A stretch of DNA of 64,000 nucleotides, taken from contig NZ_KB905815.1 of assembly GCF_000381025.1 (NCBI RefSeq), forward strand, positions 231,789 to 295,788. Reading direction: 5' to 3'. A program made the position numbers and the translations under genes. Shown piece by piece: positions 31,571-40,475 of the stretch. Origin of the DNA: Streptomyces sulphureus DSM 40104 (GTDB lineage Bacteria > Actinomycetota > Actinomycetes > Streptomycetales > Streptomycetaceae). The notes under the pieces were generated by a model. The model saw only the letters and a list, made by a program, of their open reading frames with translations, was not told where the DNA came from and ran no database searches. Each line of letters opens with the position of its first letter. Position 1 is the stretch's first letter.

Positions 31571-32842
31571 TCAGAGCGCGAGCTCGCTCCTCCGTACCCG
31601 GGACGAGGCCCCGGCGATCGCCAGCCCGACGAGGCTGAAGCACGCGCACGCCGCGAAGACGGGCCCCGCACCCCACACGCCGGCGGCGAGCCCGAAGACG
31701 GGATAGCTCATCGGCGCGACGCCGATGGCGCCGATGAGCTGCACGGAGGAAACGCGCCCGAGCATCGCGGGCGCCGTCTCGGTCTGCACCAGAGCACGCC
31801 CCAGACCGCCCCACGTGCCACCCGCGAGACCGGCGCACCCGGCCGCCCCGACGGCCCAACCCAGCCCGGGCGCAAGGCCGATACCGGCGACCGCCGCGGC
31901 AGCGAGCACCATCCCCAGGAGCATCACAGCACCGGTGCGCGGCACACGGCCCGCCACCGCCAGCACCAGCGCCGCACCCGCCGCCCCGACACCGAAGGCC
32001 CCGACGAGCCACGCCGTGCCGCCGGCGCCCCACCCCCGCTCGGCTGCGAGGAGGACGACGCCGACATTCATGGGCCCTGCTATCGCGAGTTCGCAGACGG
32101 TCCCCGCGAGGACGATCCGGCCGATCAGCGGATGCCGCACGACGTAGTGCAGCCCGTCCCCGAGGTCGCGCAGGGCGCCCCTGCGCCCCGGTGCCGGGTC
32201 CACGTGCCCGGGTGGTTCCGTATCGACGCGGAGCGGCGCGAGCCGGACGGTGAGGAGCAGCGCGAGCGAGACGGCGAAGAGGCCGCCGGCGAGGCCGAAG
32301 GCGGCCCCGGGGCCCCCGAGCCCCATCGCGAACCCGGCGAGCGGCGGCCCCGTGATGTTCCCCGCACGGACGGCGAGTTGGGCCATGCCCTGGAGCCGCG
32401 CGAGCTGACTCCGGTGGGTGAGGCGCGGCGGCAGCGCCCCGACGGCCGGCATGAAGACGGCGTCGACGGCGCCGAAGACGAGCGCGGCGGCGACGAGCAC
32501 CCACAGCCCGGGCGACCCCGCGACGAGTGCGCCCGCGACCCCGAGGATCACCGCGCACCGCACCGCGTCGCCCCCGAGCGCGACCCGCCGCGGCCCGAAC
32601 CGGTCGGCGATCACCCCTCCCCCGAGCATCAGCACCGCGCGCGGCACCGCACCGACCGCCATCACGAGGCCGACCTGCGCAGGGCCCGCGGCCTGCCGCG
32701 CGGCCCAGCCGAGCGCGAGGAAGTAGACGCCGTCGCCGATCATGGAGGCGGCGTAGGCGGCTAGCCACCGCAGCACGTTGGCGTCGCGGTAGGCGGGGCG
32801 CGGTGCGGGCGGCTGGGCGCGCGGGGTATCCGTCGCCGTCAC
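31571..32842 (-). CDS. MFS-type efflux transporter
   Basis: 423 residues, about 12 hydrophobic helices. The MFS loop 2-3 motif appears as GGGVIADRFGPRRVALGGD near residue 75. Similar to the drug-efflux/enterobactin-exporter-like group (MFS_3 type). GTG start overlaps by 4 bp the stop of the ArsR-type regulator, so the pump and its regulator form one operon. The substrate is not predictable. Confidence 0.85.
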   Translation of the reverse strand: MTATDTPRAQPPAPRPAYRDANVLRWLAAYAASMIGDGVYFLALGWAARQAAGPAQVGLVMAVGAVPRAVLMLGGGVIADRFGPRRVALGGDAVRCAVILGVAGALVAGSPGLWVLVAAALVFGAVDAVFMPAVGALPPRLTHRSQLARLQGMAQLAVRAGNITGPPLAGFAMGLGGPGAAFGLAGGLFAVSLALLLTVRLAPLRVDTEPPGHVDPAPGRRGALRDLGDGLHYVVRHPLIGRIVLAGTVCELAIAGPMNVGVVLLAAERGWGAGGTAWLVGAFGVGAAGAALVLAVAGRVPRTGAVMLLGMVLAAAAVAGIGLAPGLGWAVGAAGCAGLAGGTWGGLGRALVQTETAPAMLGRVSSVQLIGAIGVAPMSYPVFGLAAGVWGAGPVFAACACFSLVGLAIAGASSRVRRSELAL

Positions 32843-33516
32843 GGGCGGAAGGGGAAGCCGTAGAGGTGGACGGAGACGTGCTCGCGCGGCGCGTCCCCGG
32901 CCTCGGCCGCCGACTTGCCGTGCTCGCCCCAGCGTTCGGCCACGGCCTGCAACTCTGCGGCGTACTCGGTGAGTTCGTCCGTGGTGAGGTAGGCGAGGTA
33001 CTCGGCCGAGAAGGCGGCGTCGCGCCACTCGCGCGGCCAGCTCGCCGCCGTGTCGAGGTACTCGGCGTAGCGGCGCGTGCGCGTCTCGACCAGCCGGCGC
33101 ACCACCTGCTGGGCCACGGCCGCGCCTTCGGGCGCGCCGTCGAAGTCGCTGCTGCGGAAGGTGAACTGCTCGTCGGGCGACACCTGCCACCACCGCTCGC
33201 GCGCGTCCCCCGTGCCGCCCTCCGCCTCGATGAGGAAGCCGTGTGCCGCCATCTTTCGCAGGTGGTAGCTGACGAGCGAGACGGCCTCGTCGACCTGCTC
33301 GGCGAGGTGCGAAGCGGTCGCGGAGCCGACGGCGGTGAGGAGGCGGAAGAGTTCGATGCGCAGCGGGTGGGTGAAGACCTTCAACGCGTCGAGGTCGGTG
33401 ATGCGCGGCCGCGGCGGGGGCTCGCCCGGGGGCGTCGGTATGCCGGAGGGCTCTCCCCCTGCGGACTCGGACGGCCCGGAGTTCCCGGCCGGCGGCGGCT
33501 GCGGTGCGGTGGGCAT
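32839..33516 (-). CDS. ArsR-type winged-helix regulator
   Basis: 225 residues. After a Pro/Gly-rich N-tail, a winged helix-turn-helix domain begins near residue 50 (DALKVFTHPLRIELFRLL, then VSLVSYHLRKMAAHGFL). The C-terminal half (about 120-225) is an effector or dimerisation region. First gene of an operon with the MFS pump, probably an autorepressor acting on the inverted repeats at 33533-33577. ATG at 33516 chosen; an upstream ATG would add 12 residues. Confidence 0.8.
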   Translation of the reverse strand: MPTAPQPPPAGNSGPSESAGGEPSGIPTPPGEPPPRPRITDLDALKVFTHPLRIELFRLLTAVGSATASHLAEQVDEAVSLVSYHLRKMAAHGFLIEAEGGTGDARERWWQVSPDEQFTFRSSDFDGAPEGAAVAQQVVRRLVETRTRRYAEYLDTAASWPREWRDAAFSAEYLAYLTTDELTEYAAELQAVAERWGEHGKSAAEAGDAPREHVSVHLYGFPFRP

Positions 33517-33532
33517 GGTGCAGACCCTAGGC

Positions 33533-33577
33533 GTGCAACTCATTTTGCACAAACCTTCTTTCGCAATTTCCTTTGCG
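33533..33577. promoter_or_regulatory. Inverted repeats upstream of the ArsR-MFS operon
   Basis: GTGCAA-CTCATT-TTGCAC (33533-33550) is a perfect 6-bp dyad and CGCAA-TTTCCT-TTGCG (33562-33577) a 5-bp one. They occupy an A/T-rich stretch directly upstream of the regulator start, as expected of operators overlapping the promoter. The 12-mer ACAAACCTTCTT between them (33549-33560) recurs before the XRE-cupin gene at 52434. Confidence 0.5.
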
Positions 33578-33602
33578 GAAAAGGCCGTTGGGACGGCACG
33601 AC

Positions 33603-33632
33603 GAAGGGGGCGGCACGTGGGCCGCCCCCTTC
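33603..33632. terminator. Terminator after the M23 peptidase gene
   Basis: Perfect 12-bp stem (GAAGGGGGCGGC with GCCGCCCCCTTC) and a 6-base loop, about 50 bases past the stop of the minus-strand peptidase gene. Confidence 0.75.
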
Positions 33633-33683
33633 ACGGCGTGGGAGCCGAGGACAGGCGCGGGGTGCCGCCGCACCCCGCACACG

Positions 33684-34481
33684 TCAGAGCGTCACGCCGT
33701 ACCCCGCGAGCCACTTGACGGGGTCGATCGCCGACCCGAACCCGGGGGTCGTACGCACCTCGAAGCGGAGGTGCGGTCCTGTGGTGTTGCCCGTCGAGCC
33801 GGAGAGGGCGACGCGGTCTCCCGCGGCGACCCGCTGCCCCTTCTCCACCTTCGTCTCGGACAGGTGCGCGTAGTGCGAGTACTTGCCGTCGGCGTGCTCG
33901 ACGACGGCCTCGTGGCCGAAGGCGTCGTCCCAGCCCGCATGGTGCACGGCGGCGGAGACCGGAGTGCCGACGGGCACGGCGATGTCCGTACCGGTGTGCC
34001 CCTGCGACCAGTCGGCCCCCGACGCCTGGTACTCGGCGGTCCCGGTACCGCCGCTGACCGGGCGTACCGCCTGCTCGGTGCGGAGGGTGAGCTGCTGCCC
34101 CGGACGCAGGACGTCGGGGTCCGAGCCGAGCGTCGACTCGTCGGCGGCGTAGAGCCCCTTCCAGCCGCCCTCGACGTTCCGCTCCTCGGCGATCGTGGAG
34201 AGCGTGTCCCCGGACTCGACGGTGTACGAACCCCCTTCCGCCGACCCGGCGTTGGCCATCGAGGCGCCGACGAACGGCAGCGCGAGGGAGGCTCCGGCCG
34301 CCGAGGCCCGGGTGGCGAGTCGGCGCGTACGGCCCTCTCGGGAGGCGCGGTGCCGCGCACGGGCCTCGCCCGCGTGCTGCTCGGCGCACCCGGTCGAGAC
34401 CTCGGGGGCGTACGGGACGGCGGACACGTACGCCGGATGGGGAGGGGACGGGGCGGAACCGCGGGACGGCGCAACGGCCAT
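33684..34481 (-). CDS. LysM / M23 cell-wall peptidase
   Basis: 265 residues. A basic N-terminal part is followed by an Ala-rich hydrophobic segment (about 57-78) that probably acts as an export signal. A LysM peptidoglycan-binding domain comes next (about 84-132, YTVESGDTLSTIAEE), then an M23 zinc metallopeptidase domain (about 155-260) with HTGTDIAVPVGTPV, HYAHL and HLRFEV supplying metal and catalytic residues. It should cut peptidoglycan cross-bridges during growth. AGGAG lies 7 bases before the ATG at 34481. A c-di-AMP riboswitch in the leader controls it. Confidence 0.9.
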   Translation of the reverse strand: MAVAPSRGSAPSPPHPAYVSAVPYAPEVSTGCAEQHAGEARARHRASREGRTRRLATRASAAGASLALPFVGASMANAGSAEGGSYTVESGDTLSTIAEERNVEGGWKGLYAADESTLGSDPDVLRPGQQLTLRTEQAVRPVSGGTGTAEYQASGADWSQGHTGTDIAVPVGTPVSAAVHHAGWDDAFGHEAVVEHADGKYSHYAHLSETKVEKGQRVAAGDRVALSGSTGNTTGPHLRFEVRTTPGFGSAIDPVKWLAGYGVTL

Positions 34482-34496
34482 CGGGGCTCCTGGTCT

Positions 34497-34640
34497 CCGG
34501 CGCCTGCGGGGTGAGCTGTCGGGTTCGGGCGGGAGAGCGCCCGGCCGCGCAGTGGTCGGGGGACGCGGCTTCATCCCGAGCCGCAGCCGGTGGCGTACGG
34601 CGGAGGTGGTTCCCCCGCTCCTGCCCTGCGGTGGGGGGGG
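34497..34640 (-). promoter_or_regulatory. c-di-AMP riboswitch (ydaO-yuaA type)
   Basis: In the untranslated leader of the M23 gene the transcript contains GGGGGAACC near its 5' end, CGGGATGAAGCCGCG in the middle and the hallmark GAACCCGACAGCTCACC near 34517-34533. These are the conserved blocks, in order, of the actinobacterial ydaO element upstream of cell-wall hydrolase genes. The boundaries are approximate. Recognised by eye; a covariance search would settle it. Confidence 0.8.
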
Positions 34641-34713
34641 GACGTCGGGCGGCGCACCGGCCGGGGGCAGGATTCGGCGTCCGGCAGGTGCGTGTTCCTC
34701 TCGAACGGGCTGC

Positions 34714-34743
34714 ACGCTAGGGCGCCGTTCTCGCGCGGCACAA
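34714..34743 (-). promoter_or_regulatory. Promoter of the riboswitch-M23 unit
   Basis: TTGTGC (34743-34738) and TAGCGT (34719-34714) are spaced 18 bp, a good streptomycete sigma-70-type promoter, and would start RNA about 65 bases upstream of the riboswitch core. Confidence 0.5.
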
Positions 34744-34852
34744 CCGGTGTCGCCACCGGCAGTGACCCAACTCGCCTGCCATGTAAGGCATTTCGGTCGC
34801 CATAAGCGGAGGCTTAGGCTTCCGTTAAGCCTCCGATCGGGAACCTCACCGG

Positions 34853-35740
34853 CTACTCGGCGGCCAGGTGCTCGGTGAGGATGCGCCGCAGCTCGCGTGC
34901 CGCACGCGGCGGGGAGACGTCGCTGCGGTGCGCGACGGAGACCGTGCGGTGCAGCCCGGGCGCCGCGAACCTCGTCGCCCTGAGCCCGGAACGCTCCGCC
35001 ACCATCCCCGGCACCACGGCGAGACCGAGCCCGGCGCGGACGAACCCCAGCACCGCGTCCATCTCTCCGCCCTCGACCCCGGGCAGCGGCTCGAAACCCG
35101 CCTCGCGGCAGGCCGCGGTGATGAGTTCGCGCAGGTCGTACCCGCGCCGGAAGATCGCGAGCGGACGGTCCCGGAGGTCGGCGACGCGCATCGGGCGCCC
35201 CTCCACCGGAGGCGGCTCGTCGGGCGGCGAGACGACGACGAGCTCCTCGCGCAGCACCTCGGCCGTGGCGAGCGCCGGCGCCTGCACGGGGAGCGGGGTG
35301 AGGATGAGCGCCAGGTCGAGCTCGCCCGCCGCGAGCACCCGGACCAGGTCCTGCGAACCGTCCTCGTGCACCACGAGTTCGACGCCCGGGTACCGGTCGT
35401 GGAAGACGCGCAGCACGTCGGGGACGACGCTGGCGCACAGGCTCGGCGGTGCGCCGAGCCGCACCCGTCCGCGTCCGAGCCGTGCGACCTCCTGCACCTG
35501 CCGCCGCGCCGTCTCCGTGTCGGCGAGGATGCGGCGCGCGAACGGCAGCAGGGCCTCGCCTGCGTCGGTGAGCGAGATGTGGCCGCGGGCCCGGTGGAAG
35601 AGCTCGGCGCCCAACTCCCGCTCAAGCGCCCGGATCTGCTGCGAGAGCGAGGGCTGCGCCACCATCTCGCGCTCGGCGGCCCGAGTGAAGTGGCGGGCGT
35701 CCGCCACGGCGACGAAGTACCGGAGCTGGTGGAGCTGCAT
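34853..35740 (-). CDS. LysR-family transcriptional regulator
   Basis: 295 residues, standard LysR length. N-terminal winged HTH (HQLRYFVAVADARHFTRAAE, SLSQQIRALERELG), then a periplasmic-binding-protein-like effector domain from about residue 92. Divergent from sdhCAB with only 94 bp between starts, so it most likely controls the sdh operon and itself through the dyad at 35761. Two-gene divergence of this kind is classic for LysR regulators; the effector is unknown. Confidence 0.9.
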   Translation of the reverse strand: MQLHQLRYFVAVADARHFTRAAEREMVAQPSLSQQIRALERELGAELFHRARGHISLTDAGEALLPFARRILADTETARRQVQEVARLGRGRVRLGAPPSLCASVVPDVLRVFHDRYPGVELVVHEDGSQDLVRVLAAGELDLALILTPLPVQAPALATAEVLREELVVVSPPDEPPPVEGRPMRVADLRDRPLAIFRRGYDLRELITAACREAGFEPLPGVEGGEMDAVLGFVRAGLGLAVVPGMVAERSGLRATRFAAPGLHRTVSVAHRSDVSPPRAARELRRILTEHLAAE

Positions 35741-35760
35741 ACCGCCAGCGTACCCGCCCG

Positions 35761-35775
35761 ATAGACACCGCCTAT
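35761..35775. promoter_or_regulatory. LysR box between lysR-type gene and sdhC
   Basis: ATAG-ACACCGC-CTAT is a dyad containing the T-N11-A LysR motif, 21 bases upstream of the -35 of the sdh promoter. CTATG recurs at 35790, suggesting a second, activation half-site next to the -35. Confidence 0.6.
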
Positions 35776-35796
35776 GGTCCAGAGCAGAACTATGTC

Positions 35797-35826
35797 TTGG
35801 ACTGATTCTGCGGCCGTTCCTACTGT
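35797..35826 (+). promoter_or_regulatory. sdhC promoter, possibly leaderless
   Basis: TTGGAC (35797-35802), an 18-bp spacer and TACTGT (35821-35826). The sdhC ATG at 35835 is only 8 bases past the -10, where transcription is expected to start, and no Shine-Dalgarno sequence is present. Confidence 0.55.
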
Positions 35827-35834
35827 CGTGATTC

Positions 35835-36590
35835 ATGGCAACGGCAACGGCGAAGACGCCGACGGACCGCGGCGGGGAGCGCTCCGCCTCCGGCACGGCC
35901 CCGGACGCGCGGCGGCTCGGGCCGCTCCGCAGGATGTGGCGGAGCAGCATCGGCAAGAAGACCGTGATGGCGGTGAGCGGGCTGCTGATGCTCGGCTACC
36001 TCGTCGTCCACATGCTCGGCAACCTCAAGATCTTCTTCGGGGCCGGCGAGTTCAACGGCTACGCGCACTGGCTCCGCACCATCGGAGAGCCCTTCCTCCA
36101 CCACGAGTGGTTCCTCTGGATCGCCCGCGTCGCGCTCGTCGCGGCCGTCGTCGCGCACGCCGTCTCCGCGTACCAGCTCAGCCGCCGCGACCTGGCGGCC
36201 CGCCCCGTGAAGTACGCCCGCCGCAGGGCCCGCACCAGTTACGCGACGCGCACCATGCGGTGGGGCGGCGTGATCGTCGGCCTCTTCATCGTCTGGCACA
36301 TCCTCGACCTCACCACCGGCACCGTGAACCCGCGCGGCCAGGCGGGCCACCCGTACGAGAACGTCGTCGCGACCTTCAGCACCTGGTACGGCAACACCAT
36401 CTACGTCGTCGCGATGCTCGCCGTCGGCCTCCACGTCAGGCACGGCTTCTACAGCGCCGCGCAGACGCTCGGCGCCACCCGTGCCGGCCTGCGCCGCGGC
36501 CTCTCGGCGGCCTCCAACGTGCTGGCGGTGGTCCTCACCGCCGGCTTCCTCTCGGTCCCCATCGCCGTCATGACGGGAGCGGTGCACTGA
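35835..36590 (+). CDS. sdhC: Succinate dehydrogenase/fumarate reductase cytochrome b subunit
   Basis: 251 residues, the b558-type single membrane anchor (TIGR02046-like), with five hydrophobic helices (about 48-70, 90-118, 150-172, 190-212, 225-245). Haem-ligand candidate histidines lie in VVHMLGNLK (near 58), [15 protein letters not shown] (near 90) and IVWHILDL (near 155). It anchors SdhAB and passes electrons to menaquinone. First gene of sdhCAB, one base before sdhA. Confidence 0.93.
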   Translation: MATATAKTPTDRGGERSASGTAPDARRLGPLRRMWRSSIGKKTVMAVSGLLMLGYLVVHMLGNLKIFFGAGEFNGYAHWLRTIGEPFLHHEWFLWIARVALVAAVVAHAVSAYQLSRRDLAARPVKYARRRARTSYATRTMRWGGVIVGLFIVWHILDLTTGTVNPRGQAGHPYENVVATFSTWYGNTIYVVAMLAVGLHVRHGFYSAAQTLGATRAGLRRGLSAASNVLAVVLTAGFLSVPIAVMTGAVH

Positions 36591-36591
36591 C

Positions 36592-38583
36592 ATGCCCGAC
36601 GCAGCAGACCACACCACGCAGGCGGCGCGTGCCGACCTCCCCCCGTACGCGCAGTACCGCGTCGGAGAGCCGATCGCCGACACCAAGGCGCCGTCGGGCC
36701 CCATCCAGGAGCAGTGGGACACCCGGCGTTTCGAGGCGAAGCTCGTCAACCCGGCGAACCGGCGCAAGTACAAGGTGCTCGTCGTCGGCACCGGGCTCGC
36801 GGGCGGGGCCGCGGGAGCCACCCTCGCCGAACAGGGCTACCACGTCGTCCAGTTCTGCTACCAGGACTCGCCGCGCCGGGCGCACTCCATCGCGGCACAG
36901 GGCGGCATCAACGCGGCGAAGAACTACCGCAACGACGGTGACTCCGTCCACCGGCTCTTCTACGACACCGTCAAGGGCGGCGACTTCCGCGCCCGCGAGT
37001 CCAACGTCCGCCGGCTGGCGCAGATCTCAGTCGAGATCATCGACCAGTGCGTCGCGCAGGGCGTGCCCTTCGCGCGCGAGTACGGCGGCCTCCTCGACAC
37101 CCGCTCCTTCGGCGGCGTGCAGGTCTCGCGCACCTTCTACGCCCGCGGCCAGACGGGGCAGCAACTCCTGCTCGGCGCCTACCAGGCGCTCTCCCGCCAG
37201 ATCGCGGCCGGCGCCGTCGAGATGCACCCGCGCACCGAGATGCTCGACCTGATCGTCGTCGACGGCAGGGCACGCGGCATCGTCGCGCGCGACCTCGTCA
37301 CCGGACGGATCGAGACCCACCTCGCCGACGCCGTCGTCCTCGCCACCGGCGGCTACGGCAACGTCTTCTACCTCTCCACCAACGCGAAGAACTCCAACGC
37401 GACGGCGATCTGGCGCGCCCACCGCCGCGGCGCCCACTTCGCCAACCCCTGCTTCACCCAGATCCACCCGACGTGCATCCCGCGCTCCGGCGACCACCAG
37501 TCGAAGTTGACCCTGATGAGCGAGTCGCTCCGCAACGACGGCCGCATCTGGGTGCCGAAGCAGGCGGGCGACACCCGCCCGCCCGCCGAGATCCCCGAGG
37601 ACGAGCGCGACTACTACCTGGAGCGCCGCTACCCGGCCTTCGGCAACCTCGTCCCGCGCGACATCGCCTCCCGCGCGGCCAAGAGCGTCTGCGACGAGGG
37701 CCGCGGGGTCGGCCCCGGCGGACAGGGCGTCTACCTCGACTTCGCCGACGCCCTCGCGCGCCTCGGCCGGCCGGCCGTCGAGGAGAAGTACGGCAACCTC
37801 TTCGAGATGTACCAGCGGATCACCGCGGAGGACCCGTACGAGGTGCCGATGCGCATCTACCCGGCGATCCATTACACGATGGGCGGTCTGTGGGTCGACT
37901 ACGACCTCCAGACCACGATCCCGGGGCTCTTCGCGATCGGCGAGGCCAACTTCTCGGACCACGGCGCCAACCGGCTCGGCGCCTCGGCCCTCATGCAGGG
38001 CCTCGCCGACGGCTACTTCGTCGTCCCCGCGACCCTCGGCGACTACCTCGCCCGCCACCCGCACGACGAGGTGGACCCCGACCACCCGGCTGTCCACGAG
38101 GCCGTCGGCGAGGTCACGGACCGCCTCTACCACCTGCTGTCCAACAACGGCGACCGCAGCCCCGACTCCTTCCACCGGGAGCTCGGCGAACTCCTCTGGG
38201 AGGACTGCGGGATGGCCCGCAGCGAGGAGAGCCTCCGCAAGGCGCTGGAGCGCATCCCCGAGCTCCGCCGCGAGTTCTGGGAGCGCATCCGCGTCCCCGG
38301 CAGCGGCACGGAGCTCAACCAGTCGCTGGAGAAGGCCAACCGCGTCTCCGACCACCTCGAACTCGCCGAACTGATGTGCCTCGACGCGCTCCACCGCACC
38401 GAGTCCTGCGGCGGCCACTTCCGCGTCGAGAGCCAGAGCGAAGGCGGCGAGGCCGCACGCGACGACGACGCCTTCTCCTACGCCGCCGCCTGGGAGTTCA
38501 CCGGCAGCGGCGCCCCGCCCGTACTCCACCGCGAGGACCTCGCCTTCGAGTACGTACACCCCACCCAGCGGAGCTACAAGTGA
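36592..38583 (+). CDS. sdhA: Succinate dehydrogenase/fumarate reductase flavoprotein subunit
   Basis: 663 residues. FAD-binding [10 protein letters not shown] near residue 66; the covalent FAD histidine region [17 protein letters not shown] near 100; active-site [11 protein letters not shown] near 290 and VPRDIASRA near 355. Like the enzymes paired with b558-type anchors, it could work as succinate:menaquinone oxidoreductase in the TCA cycle. Its start lies one base after the sdhC stop; its stop overlaps sdhB by 4 bp. Confidence 0.96.
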   Translation: MPDAADHTTQAARADLPPYAQYRVGEPIADTKAPSGPIQEQWDTRRFEAKLVNPANRRKYKVLVVGTGLAGGAAGATLAEQGYHVVQFCYQDSPRRAHSIAAQGGINAAKNYRNDGDSVHRLFYDTVKGGDFRARESNVRRLAQISVEIIDQCVAQGVPFAREYGGLLDTRSFGGVQVSRTFYARGQTGQQLLLGAYQALSRQIAAGAVEMHPRTEMLDLIVVDGRARGIVARDLVTGRIETHLADAVVLATGGYGNVFYLSTNAKNSNATAIWRAHRRGAHFANPCFTQIHPTCIPRSGDHQSKLTLMSESLRNDGRIWVPKQAGDTRPPAEIPEDERDYYLERRYPAFGNLVPRDIASRAAKSVCDEGRGVGPGGQGVYLDFADALARLGRPAVEEKYGNLFEMYQRITAEDPYEVPMRIYPAIHYTMGGLWVDYDLQTTIPGLFAIGEANFSDHGANRLGASALMQGLADGYFVVPATLGDYLARHPHDEVDPDHPAVHEAVGEVTDRLYHLLSNNGDRSPDSFHRELGELLWEDCGMARSEESLRKALERIPELRREFWERIRVPGSGTELNQSLEKANRVSDHLELAELMCLDALHRTESCGGHFRVESQSEGGEAARDDDAFSYAAAWEFTGSGAPPVLHREDLAFEYVHPTQRSYK

Positions 38584-39320
38584 GACTCACCCTGCGGATC
38601 TGGCGCCAGCGCGGCCCCGAGGACCGCGGCGCCATGGCCACCTACGAACTCGACGGCATCGCACCGGAGATGTCCTTCCTGGAGATGCTCGACACCCTCA
38701 ACGAGGAGCTCGCCGACCGCGGAGAGGAGCCCGTCGCCTTCGACCACGACTGCCGCGAGGGCATCTGCGGCGCGTGCGGCGTCGTCATCAACGGTCAGGC
38801 GCACGGTCCCGAGCCGACGACCACCTGCCAGCTCCACATGCGGCACTTCGAGGACGGCGACACGATCGACGTCGAGCCGTGGCGGGCCGCGGCCTTCCCC
38901 GTCGTCAAGGACCTCGTCGTGGACCGGTCCTCCTTCGACCGCATCATCGGCGCGGGCGGCTACGTCACGGCGCCGACGGGCAGCGCCCCCGAGGCCCACT
39001 CGACCCCCGTGCCCAAGGACGCCGCAGACACCGCCTTCGAGCACGCCGAGTGCATCGGCTGCGGAGCCTGCGTCGCCGCCTGCCCGAACGGCGCGGCGAT
39101 GCTCTTCACCTCGGCCAAGGTCAACCATCTCAACTCGCTGCCGCAGGGCGCCCCCGAACGCGAGACCCGCGTCCTCGACATGGTCGACCAGATGGACACC
39201 GAGGGCTTCGGCGGCTGCACCCTCGCCGGCGAGTGCGCCACCGCATGCCCGAAGGGCATCCCGCTCCCGTCGATCGCGGCGATGAACCGGGAGTACCTGC
39301 GGGCGGTGCGGAAGAGCTGA
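38580..39320 (+). CDS. sdhB: Succinate dehydrogenase/fumarate reductase iron-sulfur subunit
   Basis: 246 residues from a GTG overlapping the sdhA stop (GTGA). 2Fe-2S ligands Cys58, Cys63 and Cys66 (CREGICGAC) plus one near 79; C-terminal cluster motif [14 protein letters not shown] near 158 and [10 protein letters not shown] near 220 for the 4Fe-4S and 3Fe-4S clusters. Carries electrons from FAD to the membrane subunit. Confidence 0.96.
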   Translation: MRLTLRIWRQRGPEDRGAMATYELDGIAPEMSFLEMLDTLNEELADRGEEPVAFDHDCREGICGACGVVINGQAHGPEPTTTCQLHMRHFEDGDTIDVEPWRAAAFPVVKDLVVDRSSFDRIIGAGGYVTAPTGSAPEAHSTPVPKDAADTAFEHAECIGCGACVAACPNGAAMLFTSAKVNHLNSLPQGAPERETRVLDMVDQMDTEGFGGCTLAGECATACPKGIPLPSIAAMNREYLRAVRKS

Positions 39321-39552
39321 GGGGGCACGCTGCGTGCGTCCCCGCTCTGCCCGGGGGCGCGGTGGCTGGAGCGGCGCCCGCGAGGGACGGTTCCGACGAG
39401 CGGGCCGGCAGGGCCGAGAGCGGTGATCGGTCGGCGACGACGAGCGTGAGCCGTGAGGCATCCGCACCGAAGGTCATGCCCCCTCGCCCGGTCGCCCGCA
39501 TGTGCCAAACTGCCTGCGGTGACCGCACGGTGGCGCGACGGGGAGGGGCGGC

Positions 39553-39927
39553 ATGTCGCTGCGTGAGCTGGTGGAGCAGGAGACCGTCACGCGCATGACC
39601 TCGGCGGAGCGTCTCGCTCAACTGCGTTCTCTACGGCTCTACTTCCGACGTCCCGAGCATCCCGGCTTCTTCGTCTCGGAGACGGTGGAAGGGCCGATGG
39701 TGCCGGTCTTCACGTCCTGGGAAGAGCTTGCCCTCTTCGCGGGCGCATGCGAGTGGGCGTCCACCAGCGCCGAGGACGTGCTGGAGCTGTTGCCTGAGGG
39801 CGTCAGCGCACTCGTCGATCCGTTGGGGCCGCATCCCTTCGTGCTGGACGCGGCAGTCGCCGCGGCGTCGGCGGGGCTCTCCGAGACGGGGCCTGAGGTG
39901 GCCGAAACACGGGGAGAGTCGGCGTGA
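39553..39927 (+). CDS. SseB-like protein of the toxin cassette
   Basis: 124 residues resembling the SseB N-terminal / type VII-associated small proteins: FRRPEHPGFFVSE and PMVPVFTSWEELALFAG near 30-65, then LLPEGVSALVDPLGPHPFVL near 80-100. No membrane helix or signal. It is coupled by GTGA to the next gene and, through it, to an RHS toxin, so it may be a chaperone or adaptor for secretion. A 232-bp gap with only a weak imperfect hairpin separates it from sdhB. Confidence 0.65.
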   Translation: MSLRELVEQETVTRMTSAERLAQLRSLRLYFRRPEHPGFFVSETVEGPMVPVFTSWEELALFAGACEWASTSAEDVLELLPEGVSALVDPLGPHPFVLDAAVAAASAGLSETGPEVAETRGESA

Positions 39928-40475
39928 CGGACGAAGGCAAGGACGCGTCGGGCGACGGAAAGGCGCCGGCGCCCGGCGACGGCTATGCGGTGCAGATATC
40001 CGAGGTCCGAAAGGTCATGAAGCCGCTGGAGGAGTCGGTCGTGGCGGCGCACAAGATCAAGGACGACTGGAAAACGCTGGCCAAGAACATCGACTACGCG
40101 GCCACGATCGACATCGAGAAGCCTGCCAAGGACATGCTCTCGGGATGGGGTTACGGCATGGGCCGCATCGCCGAGCACACCGAGGACATCATCGAGACAC
40201 TGCGGCAGGTGCTCTCCGCATACATGACGGCCGACATGCTACGGATCAAGGACTTCTCCCCCACCGCGGACAACATGGCCAAACTGCCCGTCGGTGACCA
40301 CGGTCTCGAGGTGTGGGAAGAAGGTCATCGGCCGGAGTTCGACTCAGCACCGAAGAGCCTTCAGGAGCAGTGGGAGGAACAGCCCAAGCCAGAAAAGGAG
40401 CCTCGAGTCCGCCGCTTGGGTAAGGACCGCGTCCTTGACTGGGAGGACGAGAATGCCGAAGCGCCTCCCGCATGA
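39924..40475 (+). CDS. WXG100-like helical protein of the toxin cassette
   Basis: 183 residues from GTG. The middle (about 20-100) is a predicted helical hairpin (EVRKVMKPLEESVVAAHKI, HTEDIIETLRQVL) as in the Esx/WXG100-type partners of polymorphic toxins, although no clear WxG turn is present (the only similar segment is LSGWGYGMG). The C-terminus is hydrophilic. Overlaps the RHS gene by ATGA. Likely a secretion partner or chaperone. Confidence 0.6.
   Translation: MTDEGKDASGDGKAPAPGDGYAVQISEVRKVMKPLEESVVAAHKIKDDWKTLAKNIDYAATIDIEKPAKDMLSGWGYGMGRIAEHTEDIIETLRQVLSAYMTADMLRIKDFSPTADNMAKLPVGDHGLEVWEEGHRPEFDSAPKSLQEQWEEQPKPEKEPRVRRLGKDRVLDWEDENAEAPPA

Noticed and set aside
39322..39345. Hairpin after sdhB as a terminator
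   Set aside because: The best pairing leaves a one-base loop or a bulged stem; too weak to annotate.
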